NCBI RefSeq assembly: GCF_001642805.2
Contig: NZ_CP016948.1
Span: 4,402,001-4,466,000 of the forward strand
Reading direction: 5' to 3'
Source of the DNA: Serratia surfactantfaciens
Lineage (GTDB): Bacteria; Pseudomonadota; Gammaproteobacteria; Enterobacterales; Enterobacteriaceae
Length of the DNA stretch: 64,000 bases
Position numbers and translations under genes: made by a program. Under the pieces are notes generated by a model. It worked only from the letters and a program-made list of their open reading frames with translations. It ran no database searches and was not told the origin of the DNA. Below are positions 12,838-23,957 of the stretch, in pieces; the stretch's first letter is position 1, and every line of letters starts with the position of its first letter.

Positions 12838-12913
12838 TGGTGGAGCTAAGCGGGATCGAACCGCTGACCTCCTGCGTGCAAGGCAGGCGCTCTCCCAGCT
12901 GAGCTATAGCCCC
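12838..12913 (-). tRNA. alaT: tRNA-Ala (anticodon TGC)
   Basis: 76 nt including encoded CCA; 5' GGGGCTATAGCTC, anticodon loop CTTGCAC, T-arm GGTTCGATCCC. It lies in the 16S-23S spacer, downstream of tRNA-Ile. Confidence 0.97.
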
Positions 12914-12951
12914 ATACAGTCACGTGCAGTACCTTTTCCACTTCTGAGAAG

Positions 12952-13028
<77 letters not shown>

Positions 13029-13055
13029 ATAAAGGTATTTCTGCTCGTTACTTTC

Positions 13056-13317
<262 letters not shown>

Positions 13318-13320
13318 AAT

Positions 13321-13496
13321 TGTTAAAGAGCAGTGAGTTAGGCGCTTTCGCTTACTAACTCGAGGTGGCGTATATTACGCTTTTCACCCGGAGAGTCAAG
13401 CGTTTATTTCGCTTTTCTCTCGCTGACCCGGCGGCTTGTCAGTCGTTGTTCCCGGTCAGTGGAGGCGCATTATAGGGAGTTCTCGGCGGGCCGCAA
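13321..13496 (-). promoter_or_regulatory. rRNA operon promoters P1 and P2 with boxA antiterminator
   Basis: Minus strand. P1: -35 TTGCGG (13491-13496), 16-bp spacer, -10 TATAAT (13469-13474), with an A/T-rich UP-like element just upstream (about 13500-13535). P2: -35 TTGACT (13394-13399), 16-bp spacer, -10 TAATAT (13372-13377). boxA TGCTCTTTAACA lies at 13321-13332. The promoter region looks intact, so the truncated operon should still be strongly transcribed. Confidence 0.9.
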
Positions 13497-13649
13497 CCCC
13501 TAATTGCAAAAAACTTTTCAAGCGCGGTTTTTTTCGGCAAAAGGGCGAAAAAGCGGCGAATTAATGTCACTTTTTCAGGCAAACAGCCGTAAAAGCTGGC
13601 GTTCACTGGAGTAAAATAGAATTAACGATGTCAGTAAGGACCCGCAGCC

Positions 13650-14339
13650 ATGCCATTAAATGCGCAACAACAGGCCGCCCAACGCAATCTTTCTTATCTG
13701 CTTGCAGAGAAACTCGGCCAACAAATTCTGGCGGGCGATTATCAGGCCGGCAGCATCCTGCCTGGTGAAATGGAACTGGGCGAGCAATTCGGCGTCAGCC
13801 GCACTGCGGTGCGCGAAGCGGTAAAGATGTTAGCCGCCAAAGGCATGTTATTGCCGCGCCCGCGGATCGGCACCCGCGTAATGCCGCAAAGCCAATGGAA
13901 CTTTCTCGATCAGGATTTACTGACCTGGTGGATGACGAGGGAAAACTTCGATCAGGTGATGCAACACTTTCTTATCTTGCGCACCTCGCTGGAGCCGCAG
14001 GCCTGCGCATTGGCGGCGAGCCACGCCAGCCCGCAGCAAACCAAGCTGCTGGCGGAACTGATGGCGGAAATGCGCGCGCTGCATACCCAGTTTGACCGCG
14101 AACGCTGGATCCTGGTCGATACCCAATTCCACCAGCTTATCTACGAGGCCAGCGGCAACCCGTTCCTGACCTCGTTCGCCAACCTGTTCAGTTCGGTGTA
14201 CCAAAGCTACTTCCGCGCCATCACCGGCAATGAAGTGATCAAGCTGCGCCATCATCAGGCCATCGTCGATGCAATACTCGCCGGGGACAGCGCCGGCGCG
14301 CTTGTCGCCTGCCAGGTGCTGCTGAAAGAGAAAGACTAG
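13650..14339 (+). CDS. yieP: GntR/FadR-family transcriptional regulator YieP
   Basis: Predicted DNA-binding repressor. An N-terminal winged helix (about 13-80) contains the family signature LPGEMELGEQFGVSRTAVREAVKML, shown here in part as GVSRTAVREA. A C-terminal FCD all-helical ligand domain follows (about 95-225), with conserved Asp/His positions around DTQFHQLIYEASGNPF. 229 residues. It lies just outside the rRNA operon promoter and upstream of hsrA, matching the E. coli rrnC-yieP-hsrA neighbourhood, from which I take the name. Ligand and targets are not evident from sequence. Confidence 0.85.
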   Translation: MPLNAQQQAAQRNLSYLLAEKLGQQILAGDYQAGSILPGEMELGEQFGVSRTAVREAVKMLAAKGMLLPRPRIGTRVMPQSQWNFLDQDLLTWWMTRENFDQVMQHFLILRTSLEPQACALAASHASPQQTKLLAELMAEMRALHTQFDRERWILVDTQFHQLIYEASGNPFLTSFANLFSSVYQSYFRAITGNEVIKLRHHQAIVDAILAGDSAGALVACQVLLKEKD

Positions 14340-14406
14340 ACACGCTCCCCGCTTATATATAGAAGAAAGAGACGAGGGACAGACGACCATTTAACCAGGA
14401 CCGACC

Positions 14407-15822
14407 ATGACTCAATCCGCGCGCAGTATGGCAGGACTACCGTGGATCGCCGCAATGGCGTTCTTTATGCAGGCGCTGGACGCCACCATCCTCAACACGG
14501 CGCTGCCGGCGATCGCCCAAAGCCTGGGGCGTTCGCCGCTGGCGATGCAATCGGCCGTCATCAGCTACACGCTGACGGTGGCGATGCTGATCCCGGTCAG
14601 CGGCTGGCTGGCGGACCGCTTCGGCACCCGGCGCGTGTTCATCTTCGCCGTCACGTTATTCACCCTCGGCTCGCTGCTGTGCGCGCTGTCCCCCACGCTG
14701 AGCGCGCTGGTTGCCTCTCGCGTACTGCAAGGCATCGGCGGCGCGATGATGATGCCGGTCGCACGGCTGGCGCTGCTGCGCGCCTACCCACGCAGCGAAC
14801 TGCTGCCGGTGCTGAACTTCGTCACCATGCCTGGCCTGGTCGGGCCGATTCTGGGGCCGCTGCTGGGCGGCTGGCTGGTGACCTACGCCACCTGGCATTG
14901 GATTTTCCTGATCAATATCCCGATCGGCCTGCTCGGCATCTTCTATGCGCGCAAATACATGCCGGACTTCACCACGCCCAAACGCCGCTTCGATTTTCTT
15001 GGTTTTATGCTGTTCGGCCTGAGCCTGGTGCTGATCTCCACCGGGCTGGAACTGTTTGGCGAGCGGGTACTGGCGAGCTACGTTTCGCTGGGTATTCTGC
15101 TCAGCGGTTTCGTGATGCTGTTCGGCTACATCGCGCACGCCCGCCGTCATCCTCAGCCGCTGATCGGTCTCGACCTGTTCAAAACCCGTACCTTCTCGGT
15201 CGGCATCGCCGGCAACGTCGCTTCCAGGTTGGGCACCGGCTGCGTGCCGTTTTTAATGCCGCTCATGCTGCAGGTAGGCTTCGGCTACACGGCGATCGTC
15301 GCCGGCTGCATGATGGCGCCGACTGCCATCGGTTCGCTGATGGCAAAATCCACCGTCACTCAGGTGCTGCGCTGGTTCGGCTACCGTAAAACGCTGGTCG
15401 GCATCACCGTTATTATCGGGGTGCTGATCGCCCAGTTCGCCCTGCAAAGCCCGGGTATGCCGCTGTGGCTGATGATCCTGCCGCTGTTCGTGCTGGGCAT
15501 GGCGATGTCCACCCAGTTCACCGCCATGAACACCATCAGCCTGGCGGATTTGAACGACGCCAACGCCAGCGCCGGCAACAGCGTCCTGGCGGTCACCCAG
15601 CAGCTGTCCATCAGCTTCGGCGTGGCAATCAGCGCGGCGGTGCTGCGTTTTTACGAATCCCTGTCGTTAGGCACCATGATTGACCACTTCCACTACACCT
15701 TTATCACCATGGGGATCGTCACCGTGGCGTCGGCGCTGGTATTTATGTTGCTAAGAAGGAAGGATGGCCGCAATTTGATCAGCGGCCAGGAAAGCAAGAA
15801 AGAAGCGAAGGCGGCGAGTTAA
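14407..15822 (+). CDS. hsrA: MFS (DHA2-type) transporter HsrA
   Basis: 471-residue inner-membrane protein of the 14-transmembrane DHA2/EmrB drug:proton antiporter family. It opens with a hydrophobic helix ending [13 protein letters not shown] (motif D1), and loop 2-3 carries the MFS motif A as [12 protein letters not shown] near residues 60-70. [16 protein letters not shown] is the antiporter motif C. The E. coli orthologue HsrA (YieO) is known as a multicopy suppressor; the substrate is unsettled. It follows yieP by 67 bp and is probably regulated by it (inference). Its stop codon overlaps the rbsR stop in a shared TTAA. Confidence 0.87.
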   Translation: MTQSARSMAGLPWIAAMAFFMQALDATILNTALPAIAQSLGRSPLAMQSAVISYTLTVAMLIPVSGWLADRFGTRRVFIFAVTLFTLGSLLCALSPTLSALVASRVLQGIGGAMMMPVARLALLRAYPRSELLPVLNFVTMPGLVGPILGPLLGGWLVTYATWHWIFLINIPIGLLGIFYARKYMPDFTTPKRRFDFLGFMLFGLSLVLISTGLELFGERVLASYVSLGILLSGFVMLFGYIAHARRHPQPLIGLDLFKTRTFSVGIAGNVASRLGTGCVPFLMPLMLQVGFGYTAIVAGCMMAPTAIGSLMAKSTVTQVLRWFGYRKTLVGITVIIGVLIAQFALQSPGMPLWLMILPLFVLGMAMSTQFTAMNTISLADLNDANASAGNSVLAVTQQLSISFGVAISAAVLRFYESLSLGTMIDHFHYTFITMGIVTVASALVFMLLRRKDGRNLISGQESKKEAKAAS

Positions 15823-16820
15823 CGGCGGCCCACCGAGGCACGTTCCACCAGCTCGGGCGTCAGCACCAGCACCTGGGGCGCACGCTCCGGGTTCTGCAGG
15901 CGGTTGATCAGCGCATCGATCGCCAGTTCGCCCAGCGAATCCTTCGGTTGATGAATGGTGCTCAGCGGCGGCGCCAGATAACGCGCCAGCTCAATGTCAT
16001 CGTAGCCCATCACCGCCATATCTTGCGGCACCGACAGTCCGGCCTGATACAGCGCCTGATAAACGCCTACCGCCACCGCGTCGTTGCCGGCAAACACCGC
16101 ATGGGGCGGCTCGTCCAGCGCCAGCAGCTGGCGCATGGCGTTTACCCCGCCATCAAACTCAAAGTCGCAATGCACTTCATACCCTGGCGGAACCGGTAAT
16201 CCGGCGCGCCGCATTGCGTTGCGATAGCCTTCCAGCCGGTGACGAGCGGTAGTTTTGTCCTGCGGACCGGCGATGCAGGCGATCTTGCGATAACCACGGG
16301 CGATCAGATGATCGGTCGCCATCTCGCCGCCCAGCAGCGAGTTATCCTGAATAATGTCGTTGGCGCCCTCGAACGGCGCCCAGTCCATCATCACGATCGG
16401 CAATGACGGGTAGCGGCTCAGGGCGTCCTGCGATGGCCGATGGTTTTCCGTGCACATCAGCAGCAAACCGTCGACGCGCTTTTGCAGCAGCGTCTCCATG
16501 CTGCGGTTCATGCGCGCGGCGTCTTCTTCGGTATTGCACAGGATCAGGCTGTAGCCGCGCTCATAGCAGCTGCGCTCCACGCCGCGTACCACTTCGGCAT
16601 AAAACGGGTTGTTGCTGGCGGTCACCAACATGCCGATGGTACGCGTCTGATTGAGCTTCAGGCTGCGCGCCAGCGCAGAAGGCGCATAGTTCAGCTGTTC
16701 TACGGCCGCCATGACCTTGTCGCGCACGCTGTCGCTGACAAAGCGATTGTTGTTGACCACATGCGAAACGGTAGAGGTTGAAACGCCCGCCAGGCGGGCG
16801 ACATCTTTCATGGTGGCCAA
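15819..16820 (-). CDS. rbsR: Ribose operon repressor RbsR (LacI family)
   Basis: LacI-type repressor that binds a palindrome at the rbs promoter and is released by ribose. The N-terminal helix-turn-helix [20 protein letters not shown] is followed by the hinge [12 protein letters not shown] and a periplasmic-binding-protein-like core. I choose TTG at 16820 (then GCC ACC ATG), equivalent to the E. coli ATG of MATMKDV and preceded by GGGG at good spacing. ATG 16811 is the alternative, three codons shorter. It is the last gene of rbsDACBKR, 4 bp after rbsK. Confidence 0.95.
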   Translation of the reverse strand: MATMKDVARLAGVSTSTVSHVVNNNRFVSDSVRDKVMAAVEQLNYAPSALARSLKLNQTRTIGMLVTASNNPFYAEVVRGVERSCYERGYSLILCNTEEDAARMNRSMETLLQKRVDGLLLMCTENHRPSQDALSRYPSLPIVMMDWAPFEGANDIIQDNSLLGGEMATDHLIARGYRKIACIAGPQDKTTARHRLEGYRNAMRRAGLPVPPGYEVHCDFEFDGGVNAMRQLLALDEPPHAVFAGNDAVAVGVYQALYQAGLSVPQDMAVMGYDDIELARYLAPPLSTIHQPKDSLGELAIDALINRLQNPERAPQVLVLTPELVERASVGRR

Positions 16821-16824
16821 AGGA

Positions 16825-17751
16825 TCACCCCTGTTGCTGCAAGAAGGCGTCGATCTCTTCACGCCAGGGCACTGAAGGCTGCGCACCGGGGCGGGTCACG
16901 GCGATCGCCGCCGCCGCATGGGCGAAACGCACCGCGTCGGCCATGATTCTACCTTCCAGCAGGGCGGTCACCAGCGCACCGTTAAAGGTATCGCCGGCGG
17001 CGATAGTGTCCACCGCCTGCACCTTGAAGCCGGGCACCAGTTTGCCGTTGCCGTTTTCGCTCAGCCACACGCCGCGGCTGCCGAGGGTGATGATCACCGT
17101 CGCGATGCCTTTATCGTGCAGCGCCTGCGCCGCGCGCGCCGCATCGGCGTCGTTGTCCACGGCGATGCCGGTCAGGCGCTGCGCTTCGGTTTCATTCGGG
17201 GTGATCATATCGATCATGCCCAGCAGCTCGTCCGGCAGCTCACGCGCCGGAGCCGGATTGAGGATCACCTGCGTTTGATGCTGCTTCGCCAGGCGGGCAG
17301 CGGCGATCACCGTCTCGAGCGGCGACTCCAGCTGCATCAGCAGAGCGTCGGCGTCGATCACTTTTTGTTGGTAGCGCGCCAGGTAATCCGGCGTCACCGC
17401 GGCGTTGGCGCCGGCATCGATGCCGATCACGTTCTCGCCCTCGGCGTTGACGAAGATCAGCGCCACGCCGGTAGTGCTGTCGGCGATGGCTTCAATCGGT
17501 TGGGTATCAATGCGATCGCTCGCCAGCTGCCGGCGGACACGTTCGCCGATATCGTCGGCGCCCACGCAGGCGATAAAGGCGATCTCCGCCCCGCTGCGCC
17601 CGGCCGCCACCGCCTGATTCGCGCCCTTGCCGCCAAACGCCACCTTATACTGCTTCCCGATCACCGTTTCGCCCGGATGGGGGAACTGTTCAATATTGAG
17701 GATATGGTCGGCATTGATGCTGCCCAGAACCACCAGCTTACCTGTTTCCAT
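16825..17751 (-). CDS. rbsK: Ribokinase
   Basis: Phosphorylates D-ribose to ribose 5-phosphate. PfkB family, 308 residues. PfkB signature 1 lies around [16 protein letters not shown], and the anion hole and catalytic base are in [23 protein letters not shown] and TPNE are typical of ribokinases. Start ATG 17751 ([15 protein letters not shown]) has AGGA 9 nt upstream and matches the family; the longer frame from 17778 is not conserved. It lies between rbsB and rbsR. Confidence 0.96.
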   Translation of the reverse strand: METGKLVVLGSINADHILNIEQFPHPGETVIGKQYKVAFGGKGANQAVAAGRSGAEIAFIACVGADDIGERVRRQLASDRIDTQPIEAIADSTTGVALIFVNAEGENVIGIDAGANAAVTPDYLARYQQKVIDADALLMQLESPLETVIAAARLAKQHQTQVILNPAPARELPDELLGMIDMITPNETEAQRLTGIAVDNDADAARAAQALHDKGIATVIITLGSRGVWLSENGNGKLVPGFKVQAVDTIAAGDTFNGALVTALLEGRIMADAVRFAHAAAAIAVTRPGAQPSVPWREEIDAFLQQQG

Positions 17752-17812
17752 CGCATTGATTCCTGAATTGCGCGCCATCGTGAACGCCCCGTCCCGATGG
17801 CGCTGGTATGAC

Positions 17813-18703
17813 TTACTGAGTGACCAGTTTCAAATCGACCGGAATGGTCGCCGGCACTTTTTCGCCTTTCAGCACTTTGTCGGCGGTTTCCACACCGATC
17901 ACGCCGATCTGATCGGGGCGCTGCGCCACGGTCGCCGCCAGCTTGCCGCCTTCGACCGCTTTCACGCCGTCGGCGGTGCCGTCGAAGCCTACCACGATCA
18001 CGTCGGTTTTACCGGCGGTTTGCAACGCGCGCAGCGCGCCCAGCGCCATCTCATCGTTCTGGGCGAACACCGCCTGCACATCCGGATGGGCGGTCAGCAG
18101 GTTCTGCATCACGTTCAGACCCTTGGTGCGGTCGAAATCGGCCGGCTGGCTGGCCAACAGTTTGAATTTATTCTGATCCAGCGACTGCTTGAAGCCTTCA
18201 CCGCGTTCACGCGCGGCGGAGGTGCCGGCAATGCCTTCCAGCTGAATTACCTTGGCATCGGCGCCCACTTTCTTGGCGATGAAATCACCGGCCATTTTGC
18301 CGCCCACACGGTTGTCCGAAGCGATATGGCTCACCACGTCCCCCTTGCTCGCCACGCGGTCCAGCGTGATGACGGGGATTTTCGCCTGGTTGGCCATCTT
18401 GATGGCGTTGCCCACCGCATCGGAGTCGGTCGGGTTGATCAGCAGCAGCTTAGGCGCCCGCACCATCAGATCCTGCACGTTGGCCAGTTCTTTCGCCGGG
18501 TTGTTCTGGGAGTCCAGCACCACCAGGTTGTAACCCAGCTTGTTGGCCTCTTGCTGCGCGCCATCCTTCATCGAGACGAAGAACGGGTTGTTGAGGGTCG
18601 ACACCACCAGCGCGATGGTGTCTTTGGCCATGGCATTGGCGCTCAGGGTGGCGCTCAGCGCGATGGCGGAGGCTAAGGTTGCCAGTTTTTTCATTTTCAT
18701 CAT
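17813..18703 (-). CDS. rbsB: D-ribose periplasmic binding protein
   Basis: Substrate-binding component of the ribose ABC importer and a chemotaxis ligand-binding protein. 296 residues with a signal peptide ([26 protein letters not shown], shown here only as its first and last residues MMKMKK...NAMA), then [16 protein letters not shown]. Ribose-contact regions [38 protein letters not shown] and [10 protein letters not shown] are all present. Same length as E. coli RbsB. Confidence 0.97.
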   Translation of the reverse strand: MMKMKKLATLASAIALSATLSANAMAKDTIALVVSTLNNPFFVSMKDGAQQEANKLGYNLVVLDSQNNPAKELANVQDLMVRAPKLLLINPTDSDAVGNAIKMANQAKIPVITLDRVASKGDVVSHIASDNRVGGKMAGDFIAKKVGADAKVIQLEGIAGTSAARERGEGFKQSLDQNKFKLLASQPADFDRTKGLNVMQNLLTAHPDVQAVFAQNDEMALGALRALQTAGKTDVIVVGFDGTADGVKAVEGGKLAATVAQRPDQIGVIGVETADKVLKGEKVPATIPVDLKLVTQ

Positions 18704-18724
18704 CGTGATTCCTGTAGGGGGAGG

Positions 18725-19693
18725 TTACTTGTTGCTTTTGTTATCTACCAGAACCGCCAGCAGTATCACCACTGCCTTCACGATCATTTGGTAGTAGGAA
18801 GAAACACCCAGTAAATTCAGACCGTTGTTCAGGAAGCCAAGGATCAGCGCCCCAATCAGCGTGCCGACGATGCGGCCCTTGCCGCCGGCCAGGCTGGTGC
18901 CGCCCAGCACTACGGCGGCGATGGCGTCCAGCTCATAGCCGGTGCCGGCGGTCGGCTGCGCCGACGACAGGCGCGCCACTTCAATCACCCCAGCCAGCGC
19001 CGCTAACAGGCCGCACAGCGAGTAGACAATGATCTTCACTTTATCGACGCTGATGCCGGACAGGCGAGTCGCCGCCTCGTTGCCGCCCAGGGCATAAATA
19101 TAACGGCCCAGGCGCGTATGGTGCAGCATATACCAGGCGGCGATGAACACGATCGCCATGATCCAGATCGGCGTAGGCACGCCCAGCGGACGGCCAATGC
19201 CGAACCAGCCGAAGGTGTCGGCCACGTCGGTGAAACCGGTGTTGACCGGGCTGCCGTTGGTGTACACCATGGTGACGCCGCGCAGCAGCAACATCATCAC
19301 CAGCGTGGCGATAAAGGCCTGCACTTTGCCTTTGGCGACGATCACCCCGGTGCAGGCACCAACCGCAGCGCCCAGCGCCAATGCCGCCGCCACCGCCACC
19401 AGCGCGTTGACCTCAAAGCCGACAATCGACGCTGCCACCGCGCCGGTCAGCGCCAGCAGCGATCCCACCGACAGATCGATGCCGGACGTGAGGATCACCA
19501 GCGTCATCCCCACCGCCATGATGGCGTTTACCGAAGTCTGCTGCAGAATATTGAACAGGTTGTTCAGGGTGAAAAAATTCGGGCTCATGGAAGAGACCAC
19601 GGCGATCAGCACCAGCAGAGCAATCAACGACTTCTGCTCTAACAGCCACTCTTTACTGAACCAGCGCTTAGCTGCGATAGTCTGGGAACTCAT
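18725..19693 (-). CDS. rbsC: Ribose ABC transporter permease RbsC
   Basis: Membrane component of the ribose importer. 322 residues with 8-10 hydrophobic segments, from SLIALLVLIAVVSSM near the N-terminus to a C-terminal VVILLAVLVDN. GLLAALAGVIEVARLSSAQP and the later AAVVLGGTSLAGGKGRI are the conserved segment expected to contact RbsA. It has the E. coli length (321) and follows rbsA with 6 bp between. Confidence 0.97.
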   Translation of the reverse strand: MSSQTIAAKRWFSKEWLLEQKSLIALLVLIAVVSSMSPNFFTLNNLFNILQQTSVNAIMAVGMTLVILTSGIDLSVGSLLALTGAVAASIVGFEVNALVAVAAALALGAAVGACTGVIVAKGKVQAFIATLVMMLLLRGVTMVYTNGSPVNTGFTDVADTFGWFGIGRPLGVPTPIWIMAIVFIAAWYMLHHTRLGRYIYALGGNEAATRLSGISVDKVKIIVYSLCGLLAALAGVIEVARLSSAQPTAGTGYELDAIAAVVLGGTSLAGGKGRIVGTLIGALILGFLNNGLNLLGVSSYYQMIVKAVVILLAVLVDNKSNK

Positions 19694-19699
19694 ATCTGA

Positions 19700-21205
19700 T
19701 TACTCCTGCTTTACGCCGTATTGCTTGCCGACGGCTGCCGCCATCAACGCTTCCTGGGTGGCCTGTTCAATCGGAAACTCGCCGCTGAGATGCCCTTCGT
19801 GCATCACCAGAATGCGATCGCTCATGCCCATCACCTCCGGCATTTCCGAAGACACCAGAATGATGCTCAGCCCTTCCTGCTTGAACTGGTTGATTAACTG
19901 ATAAATCTCTTTTTTCGCCCCAACGTCGACGCCGCGCGTCGGCTCATCGAGGATCAGCACCTTCGGCCGGGTCATCAGGCCGCGGGCGATCGCCACTTTT
20001 TGCTGGTTGCCACCGGAAAGCAGACCTATAGGCTGCTCCATCGACGGCGTTTTGATATTGAACAGCCGGATGAAATCCCCCACCGCCTGCCGCTCGTCGG
20101 CCTGTTTCAGGCTGCCGTCGGCGCGGCTAAAGTAGCGCAGCGCGGTCAGCGACATGTTTTCCTTCACCGACATGCCCAGCACCAGGCCATCGCGCTTGCG
20201 GTCTTCCGAGATATAGACGATACCGTTCGCCAACCCGTCCTGCGGCGAATGGGTGACCACGTCGCGGCCGTCCAGGCTGACGGTGCCGGCCTTGCGCGGC
20301 GCGGCGCCGTATAGGATCTTCATCAATTCGGTGCGCCCGGCGCCCATCAGCCCAGCCACGCCGAGGATCTCGCCGCGGTACAGCGTAAAGCTGACGTCTT
20401 CAACGCCGGGGCCGGAAAGGTGGCTGACTTCCAGCCGCTTTTCCCCACGCGGCAAATCAAGACGCGGATATTGTTCTTCCAGCTTGCGGCCGACCATCAT
20501 CTCTATCAGCGAATCTTCCTGCAGCTCGCTCACCGGCCGCTCGGCGATAAACTGCCCGTCGCGGAACACGGTCACGTCGTCGCAGATTTCAAAAATCTCT
20601 TTCAGGCGGTGCGATATATACACAATGCCGCGCCCTTCGGCCTTCAGCTCGTTGATCACCTTGAACAGCGAGGCGGTTTCGGTGTCGGTCAGCGCATCGG
20701 TTGGTTCGTCCATGATGATCACTTTCGATTCGAAGCTCAGCACCTTGGCGATCTCCACCATCTGCTGATCGCCGATCGACAGCTCGCCCACCAGCCGGTG
20801 GCTGCTGTAGCGCAGGTTGAGGCGCGCCAGCAAGCGATCGGCCTCGGCGTACATACGCTTCCAGTCAATGCGGCCGAAACGGTTGACGAATTCGCGGCCG
20901 AGGAAGATGTTTTCCGCAATCGTCAGCTGCGGGATCAGGTTCAGCTCCTGGTGGATAATGCCGATGCCCGCTTCCTGCGAATCCTTAGGCCCGTTGAACG
21001 CCACCTCTTTACCGAGAAAATACTGACTGCCGGCGTCTTTCTGATAGATGCCGGTCAGCACTTTCATCATGGTGGACTTCCCGGCGCCGTTTTCCCCCAC
21101 CAGCGCCATCACCTTGCCGGGATAGACGCTGAGGGCGGCGCCGGAAAGCGCCTTCACGCCGGGAAAGGCTTTATCAATCCCTTTCAGTTGCAGTAAAGGT
21201 TGCAT
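19700..21205 (-). CDS. rbsA: Ribose ABC transporter ATP-binding protein RbsA
   Basis: 501-residue fused double ATPase of the carbohydrate uptake transporter 2 family. The first domain has Walker [10 protein letters not shown] near 37-45, signature [13 protein letters not shown] and Walker B IIMDEPT. The second has [10 protein letters not shown] in place of a canonical Walker A, signature [16 protein letters not shown] and Walker [14 protein letters not shown]. The degenerate second P-loop is normal for this family. It lies directly downstream of rbsD. Confidence 0.97.
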   Translation of the reverse strand: MQPLLQLKGIDKAFPGVKALSGAALSVYPGKVMALVGENGAGKSTMMKVLTGIYQKDAGSQYFLGKEVAFNGPKDSQEAGIGIIHQELNLIPQLTIAENIFLGREFVNRFGRIDWKRMYAEADRLLARLNLRYSSHRLVGELSIGDQQMVEIAKVLSFESKVIIMDEPTDALTDTETASLFKVINELKAEGRGIVYISHRLKEIFEICDDVTVFRDGQFIAERPVSELQEDSLIEMMVGRKLEEQYPRLDLPRGEKRLEVSHLSGPGVEDVSFTLYRGEILGVAGLMGAGRTELMKILYGAAPRKAGTVSLDGRDVVTHSPQDGLANGIVYISEDRKRDGLVLGMSVKENMSLTALRYFSRADGSLKQADERQAVGDFIRLFNIKTPSMEQPIGLLSGGNQQKVAIARGLMTRPKVLILDEPTRGVDVGAKKEIYQLINQFKQEGLSIILVSSEMPEVMGMSDRILVMHEGHLSGEFPIEQATQEALMAAAVGKQYGVKQE

Positions 21206-21212
21206 AAACGCC

Positions 21213-21632
21213 TCAGAATGTTACGCCGGCGCACAGGATCACGTTCGCGTAAGGCGAACACTCCCCGCTGCGGATCACCGCCCGGCTGTGCTCGGTTTGC
21301 GCTTTAAACGCCTGATGGCTGATATAACGCACATTGATGGTATTGCCCTGGCGTTGGCCCAACGCGCTCAGTTCAGCCAACAAGGTTTCATGGAGCTGCG
21401 GATTCTGTTTCACGATCTCTTCCGCCAGAATGGCGCTTTCTACCTGCATCTCTTGCGTGACCGCCGCGAACACCTGCATAAAGGTCGGCACACCCTGCGT
21501 CAGCGCCAGATCGATGCGCTGCGTCGCCGCCGGTATCGGCAGGCCCGCATCACACAGGGTGAGCTGATCGGTATGCCCCAGGCGGGCAATCACGGCAGAC
21601 ACGTCAGAATTCAGTAATACGCCTTTTTTCAT
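21213..21632 (-). CDS. rbsD: D-ribose pyranase
   Basis: Interconverts beta-pyranose and beta-furanose ribose so that ribokinase receives its substrate. 139 residues; catalytic His20 in the N-terminal ARLGHTD block, and the conserved C-terminal [15 protein letters not shown]. First gene of the rbs operon; the leader contains the operator palindromes. Confidence 0.96.
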   Translation of the reverse strand: MKKGVLLNSDVSAVIARLGHTDQLTLCDAGLPIPAATQRIDLALTQGVPTFMQVFAAVTQEMQVESAILAEEIVKQNPQLHETLLAELSALGQRQGNTINVRYISHQAFKAQTEHSRAVIRSGECSPYANVILCAGVTF

Positions 21633-21646
21633 CTTCTCACTCCGCT

Positions 21647-21662
21647 AGCGAAACGTTTCGCT
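21647..21662 (-). promoter_or_regulatory. RbsR operator, promoter-proximal
   Basis: Perfect 16-bp palindrome AGCGAAACGTTTCGCT in the rbsD leader, close to the E. coli rbs operator core. It lies just downstream of a candidate promoter on the minus strand: -35 TTGCCT (21696-21701), 16-bp spacer, -10 TAAACT (21674-21679). A bound repressor would block initiation. Confidence 0.85.
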
Positions 21663-21730
21663 CTTTGATGGGGAGTTTAAAAAAACGACAGGGGAAGGCA
21701 ACCGGGACAATGCAGAAGTGTGATCGCTAT

Positions 21731-21742
21731 CGAAACGTTTCG
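21731..21742 (-). promoter_or_regulatory. Second RbsR-like operator, upstream
   Basis: Palindrome CGAAACGTTTCG, the same core as the proximal operator, centred about 82 bp upstream of it and upstream of the -35. A CRP-like half-site TGTGA (plus strand 21720-21724) overlaps its upstream edge. The pair suggests repressor looping. Confidence 0.7.
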
Positions 21743-21765
21743 TTCACGCGCGGAGAAAGCGCAAA

Positions 21766-21793
21766 CAAAAGGGGCTCAGCCATGCTGAGCCCC
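21766..21793 (-). terminator. kup intrinsic terminator
   Basis: 10-bp stem GGGGCTCAGC (21771-21780)/GCTGAGCCCC (21784-21793) with a CAT loop, followed on the minus strand by TTTTGTTT. It separates kup from the rbs regulatory region. Confidence 0.88.
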
Positions 21794-21805
21794 TGATCAG
21801 GTGGG

Positions 21806-23674
21806 TTAGATCTCGACCTGCGTGCCGAGCTCGATCACCCGGTTCGGCGGGATCTCAAACTGATCCGGCGCGCGCAGCGCATTGCGGCTCAGGGCGACGA
21901 ACAGCTTGCCGCGCAGGTAGAGGTACCACGGCCGCTTGGTGAGGATCAGCGACTCATGGGACATGAAGAACGAGGTCTCCGACATGCGGCACGGCAACCC
22001 TTCCAGCCCGCAGCGGTGGAACACTTCCTCGACGTTCGGCGTTTCGCGCCAACCGTAGCTGGCCACCACCCGCCAGAAGGTCGGCGACAGCTGTTCGATG
22101 GTCACCCGGCGCACATTGTGCACGTAAGGCGCATCCTCGGTGCGCAGCGTCAGCAGCACCACGCGCTCATGCAGCACCTTGTTGTGTTTCAGGTTATGCA
22201 GCAGCGCAAAAGGAATGACGTTGGTGGCGCGCGACAGGAACACCGCGGTGCCCGGCACCCGCACCGGCGGCGACTTCTCCAGCGAAGCGATCATCGCCTC
22301 CAGCGAGTTGCCGTGTTCATGCAGGCGGCGCAGCAGCCGGAAGCGCTCGCTCTTCCAGGTGGTCATAATGATGAACATCACCAGCGCCAACGTCAGCGGC
22401 AACCAGCCGCCGGAGAACAGCTTCAGGGCGTTGGCGGAGAACATCGGCACGTCGATGATCAGCAAGATGGTCACGATGCCGATCGCCAGGAAGCGATTCC
22501 AGTGCCAGTTGTTGATCGCCACCGAGGTGACCAGAATGCTGGTCAGCACCATGGTGCCGGTGACCGCGATGCCGTATGCCGCCGCCAGGTTGCTGGAGTG
22601 CTCGAAGCCGATGATCACCAGCACCACCGAGATGTACAGCGTCCAGTTGATCACCGGAATGTAGATCTGGCCGGATTCCATTTCCGAGGTGTGAATGATG
22701 CGCATCGGCGACAGATAACCCAGGCGCACCGCCTGGCGAGTCAGCGAGAAGACGCCGGAAATCACCGCCTGCGAAGCGATCACCGTCGCCAGGGTCGCCA
22801 GAATCAGCAGCGGGATCAGCGCCCAGTCAGGCGCCAACAGGAAGAACGGGTTTTTGATCGCCTCCGGATTTTTCAGCAGCAGCGCGCCCTGGCCGAAATA
22901 GTTGAGCACCAGCGAAGGCAGCACCACGGTGAACCAGGCCAGGCGGATCGGGAACTTGCCGAAGTGCCCCATGTCGGCATACAGCGCCTCAACGCCGGTG
23001 ATCGACAGCACCACCGCACCTAACGCAAAGAACGATACCTTCTTATATTCCATAAAGAAGTTGAGCGCCCATTTGGGGTTCAGCGCCTGCAGCACTTCCG
23101 GGTTCGATATGATGCTGCGCGCGCCCAGCACCGCCAACACGATGAACCACAGTAGCATCACCGGGGCGAACAGCTTGCCGACGCTGCCGGTGCCGTGCTT
23201 TTGAATGACGAACAGCAGCGTCAACACCAGAATGGAGAGCGGCACAATATAGGCGTCGAGCGCAGGGGCGGCGATTTCCAACCCTTCTATCGCCGACATC
23301 ACCGATATCGCCGGGGTGATCACCACCTCACCATAGAAGAAGCTGCCGCCGATCAGGCCCAGTATCACCAGCACCGCCGTGGTGCGCGCCGAGGTATTGC
23401 GCCCGGCCAGCGACATCAGCGTCAGAATGCCGCCCTCGCCGGCGTTGTCCGCGCGCATCACATAGGTGAGATATTTGAGGGAAACGATCACGATCAGCAT
23501 CCAGAAAATCAGCGACAGGAAGCCGAAAACCACGTCTGGACGCACGTCGAAGCCGTAATGGCCGGAGAAACACTCTCTCAGCGTATAAAGAGGACTGGTG
23601 CCGATATCGCCGTAAACCACGCCGATGGCCGCCAGGGTTACCGCCGATAAGGACTGTTTATGCTCTGCGCTCAT
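21806..23674 (-). CDS. kup: Low-affinity potassium:proton symporter Kup (TrkD)
   Basis: Constitutive K+ uptake system of the inner membrane. 622 residues, identical in length to E. coli Kup. About 12 transmembrane helices occupy residues 10-430, and a cytoplasmic tail follows. The family signature [15 protein letters not shown] is near the N-terminus, and the conserved [21 protein letters not shown] is mid-protein. The start MSAEHKQSL (23674) is preferred to the upstream in-frame start at 23725, which adds 17 non-conserved residues. Divergent from ravA across a 283-bp AT-rich gap in which I recognise no other gene. Confidence 0.96.
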   Translation of the reverse strand: MSAEHKQSLSAVTLAAIGVVYGDIGTSPLYTLRECFSGHYGFDVRPDVVFGFLSLIFWMLIVIVSLKYLTYVMRADNAGEGGILTLMSLAGRNTSARTTAVLVILGLIGGSFFYGEVVITPAISVMSAIEGLEIAAPALDAYIVPLSILVLTLLFVIQKHGTGSVGKLFAPVMLLWFIVLAVLGARSIISNPEVLQALNPKWALNFFMEYKKVSFFALGAVVLSITGVEALYADMGHFGKFPIRLAWFTVVLPSLVLNYFGQGALLLKNPEAIKNPFFLLAPDWALIPLLILATLATVIASQAVISGVFSLTRQAVRLGYLSPMRIIHTSEMESGQIYIPVINWTLYISVVLVIIGFEHSSNLAAAYGIAVTGTMVLTSILVTSVAINNWHWNRFLAIGIVTILLIIDVPMFSANALKLFSGGWLPLTLALVMFIIMTTWKSERFRLLRRLHEHGNSLEAMIASLEKSPPVRVPGTAVFLSRATNVIPFALLHNLKHNKVLHERVVLLTLRTEDAPYVHNVRRVTIEQLSPTFWRVVASYGWRETPNVEEVFHRCGLEGLPCRMSETSFFMSHESLILTKRPWYLYLRGKLFVALSRNALRAPDQFEIPPNRVIELGTQVEI

Positions 23675-23957
23675 AATTCGTTTCTTTATCAGAACATCCG
23701 TTAGCGATGCATCCGCATCAGGCAAAATACGGGCTCAAAGATCCGTCACGCCCACCAGAAAGCCGCACAGTATGCACCATTTATACCGCTTGCCTACCCT
23801 TATATCAGAGCCGAAAAATAAACAAAATGTGAACCGAATATCCGATTGAACTGAGAAAATTTTTACTAATCAACAAGCTATACCACTAAAAATAATGGTG
23901 GTTTATCATCGAATTATCGATCAAGATTGGCTAACTCTCGGACAATACGACGATTAT

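Noticed and set aside
20253..20314. Degenerate second P-loop of RbsA as a sign of inactivation
   Set aside because: The substitution is normal for the fused sugar-importer ATPase family.
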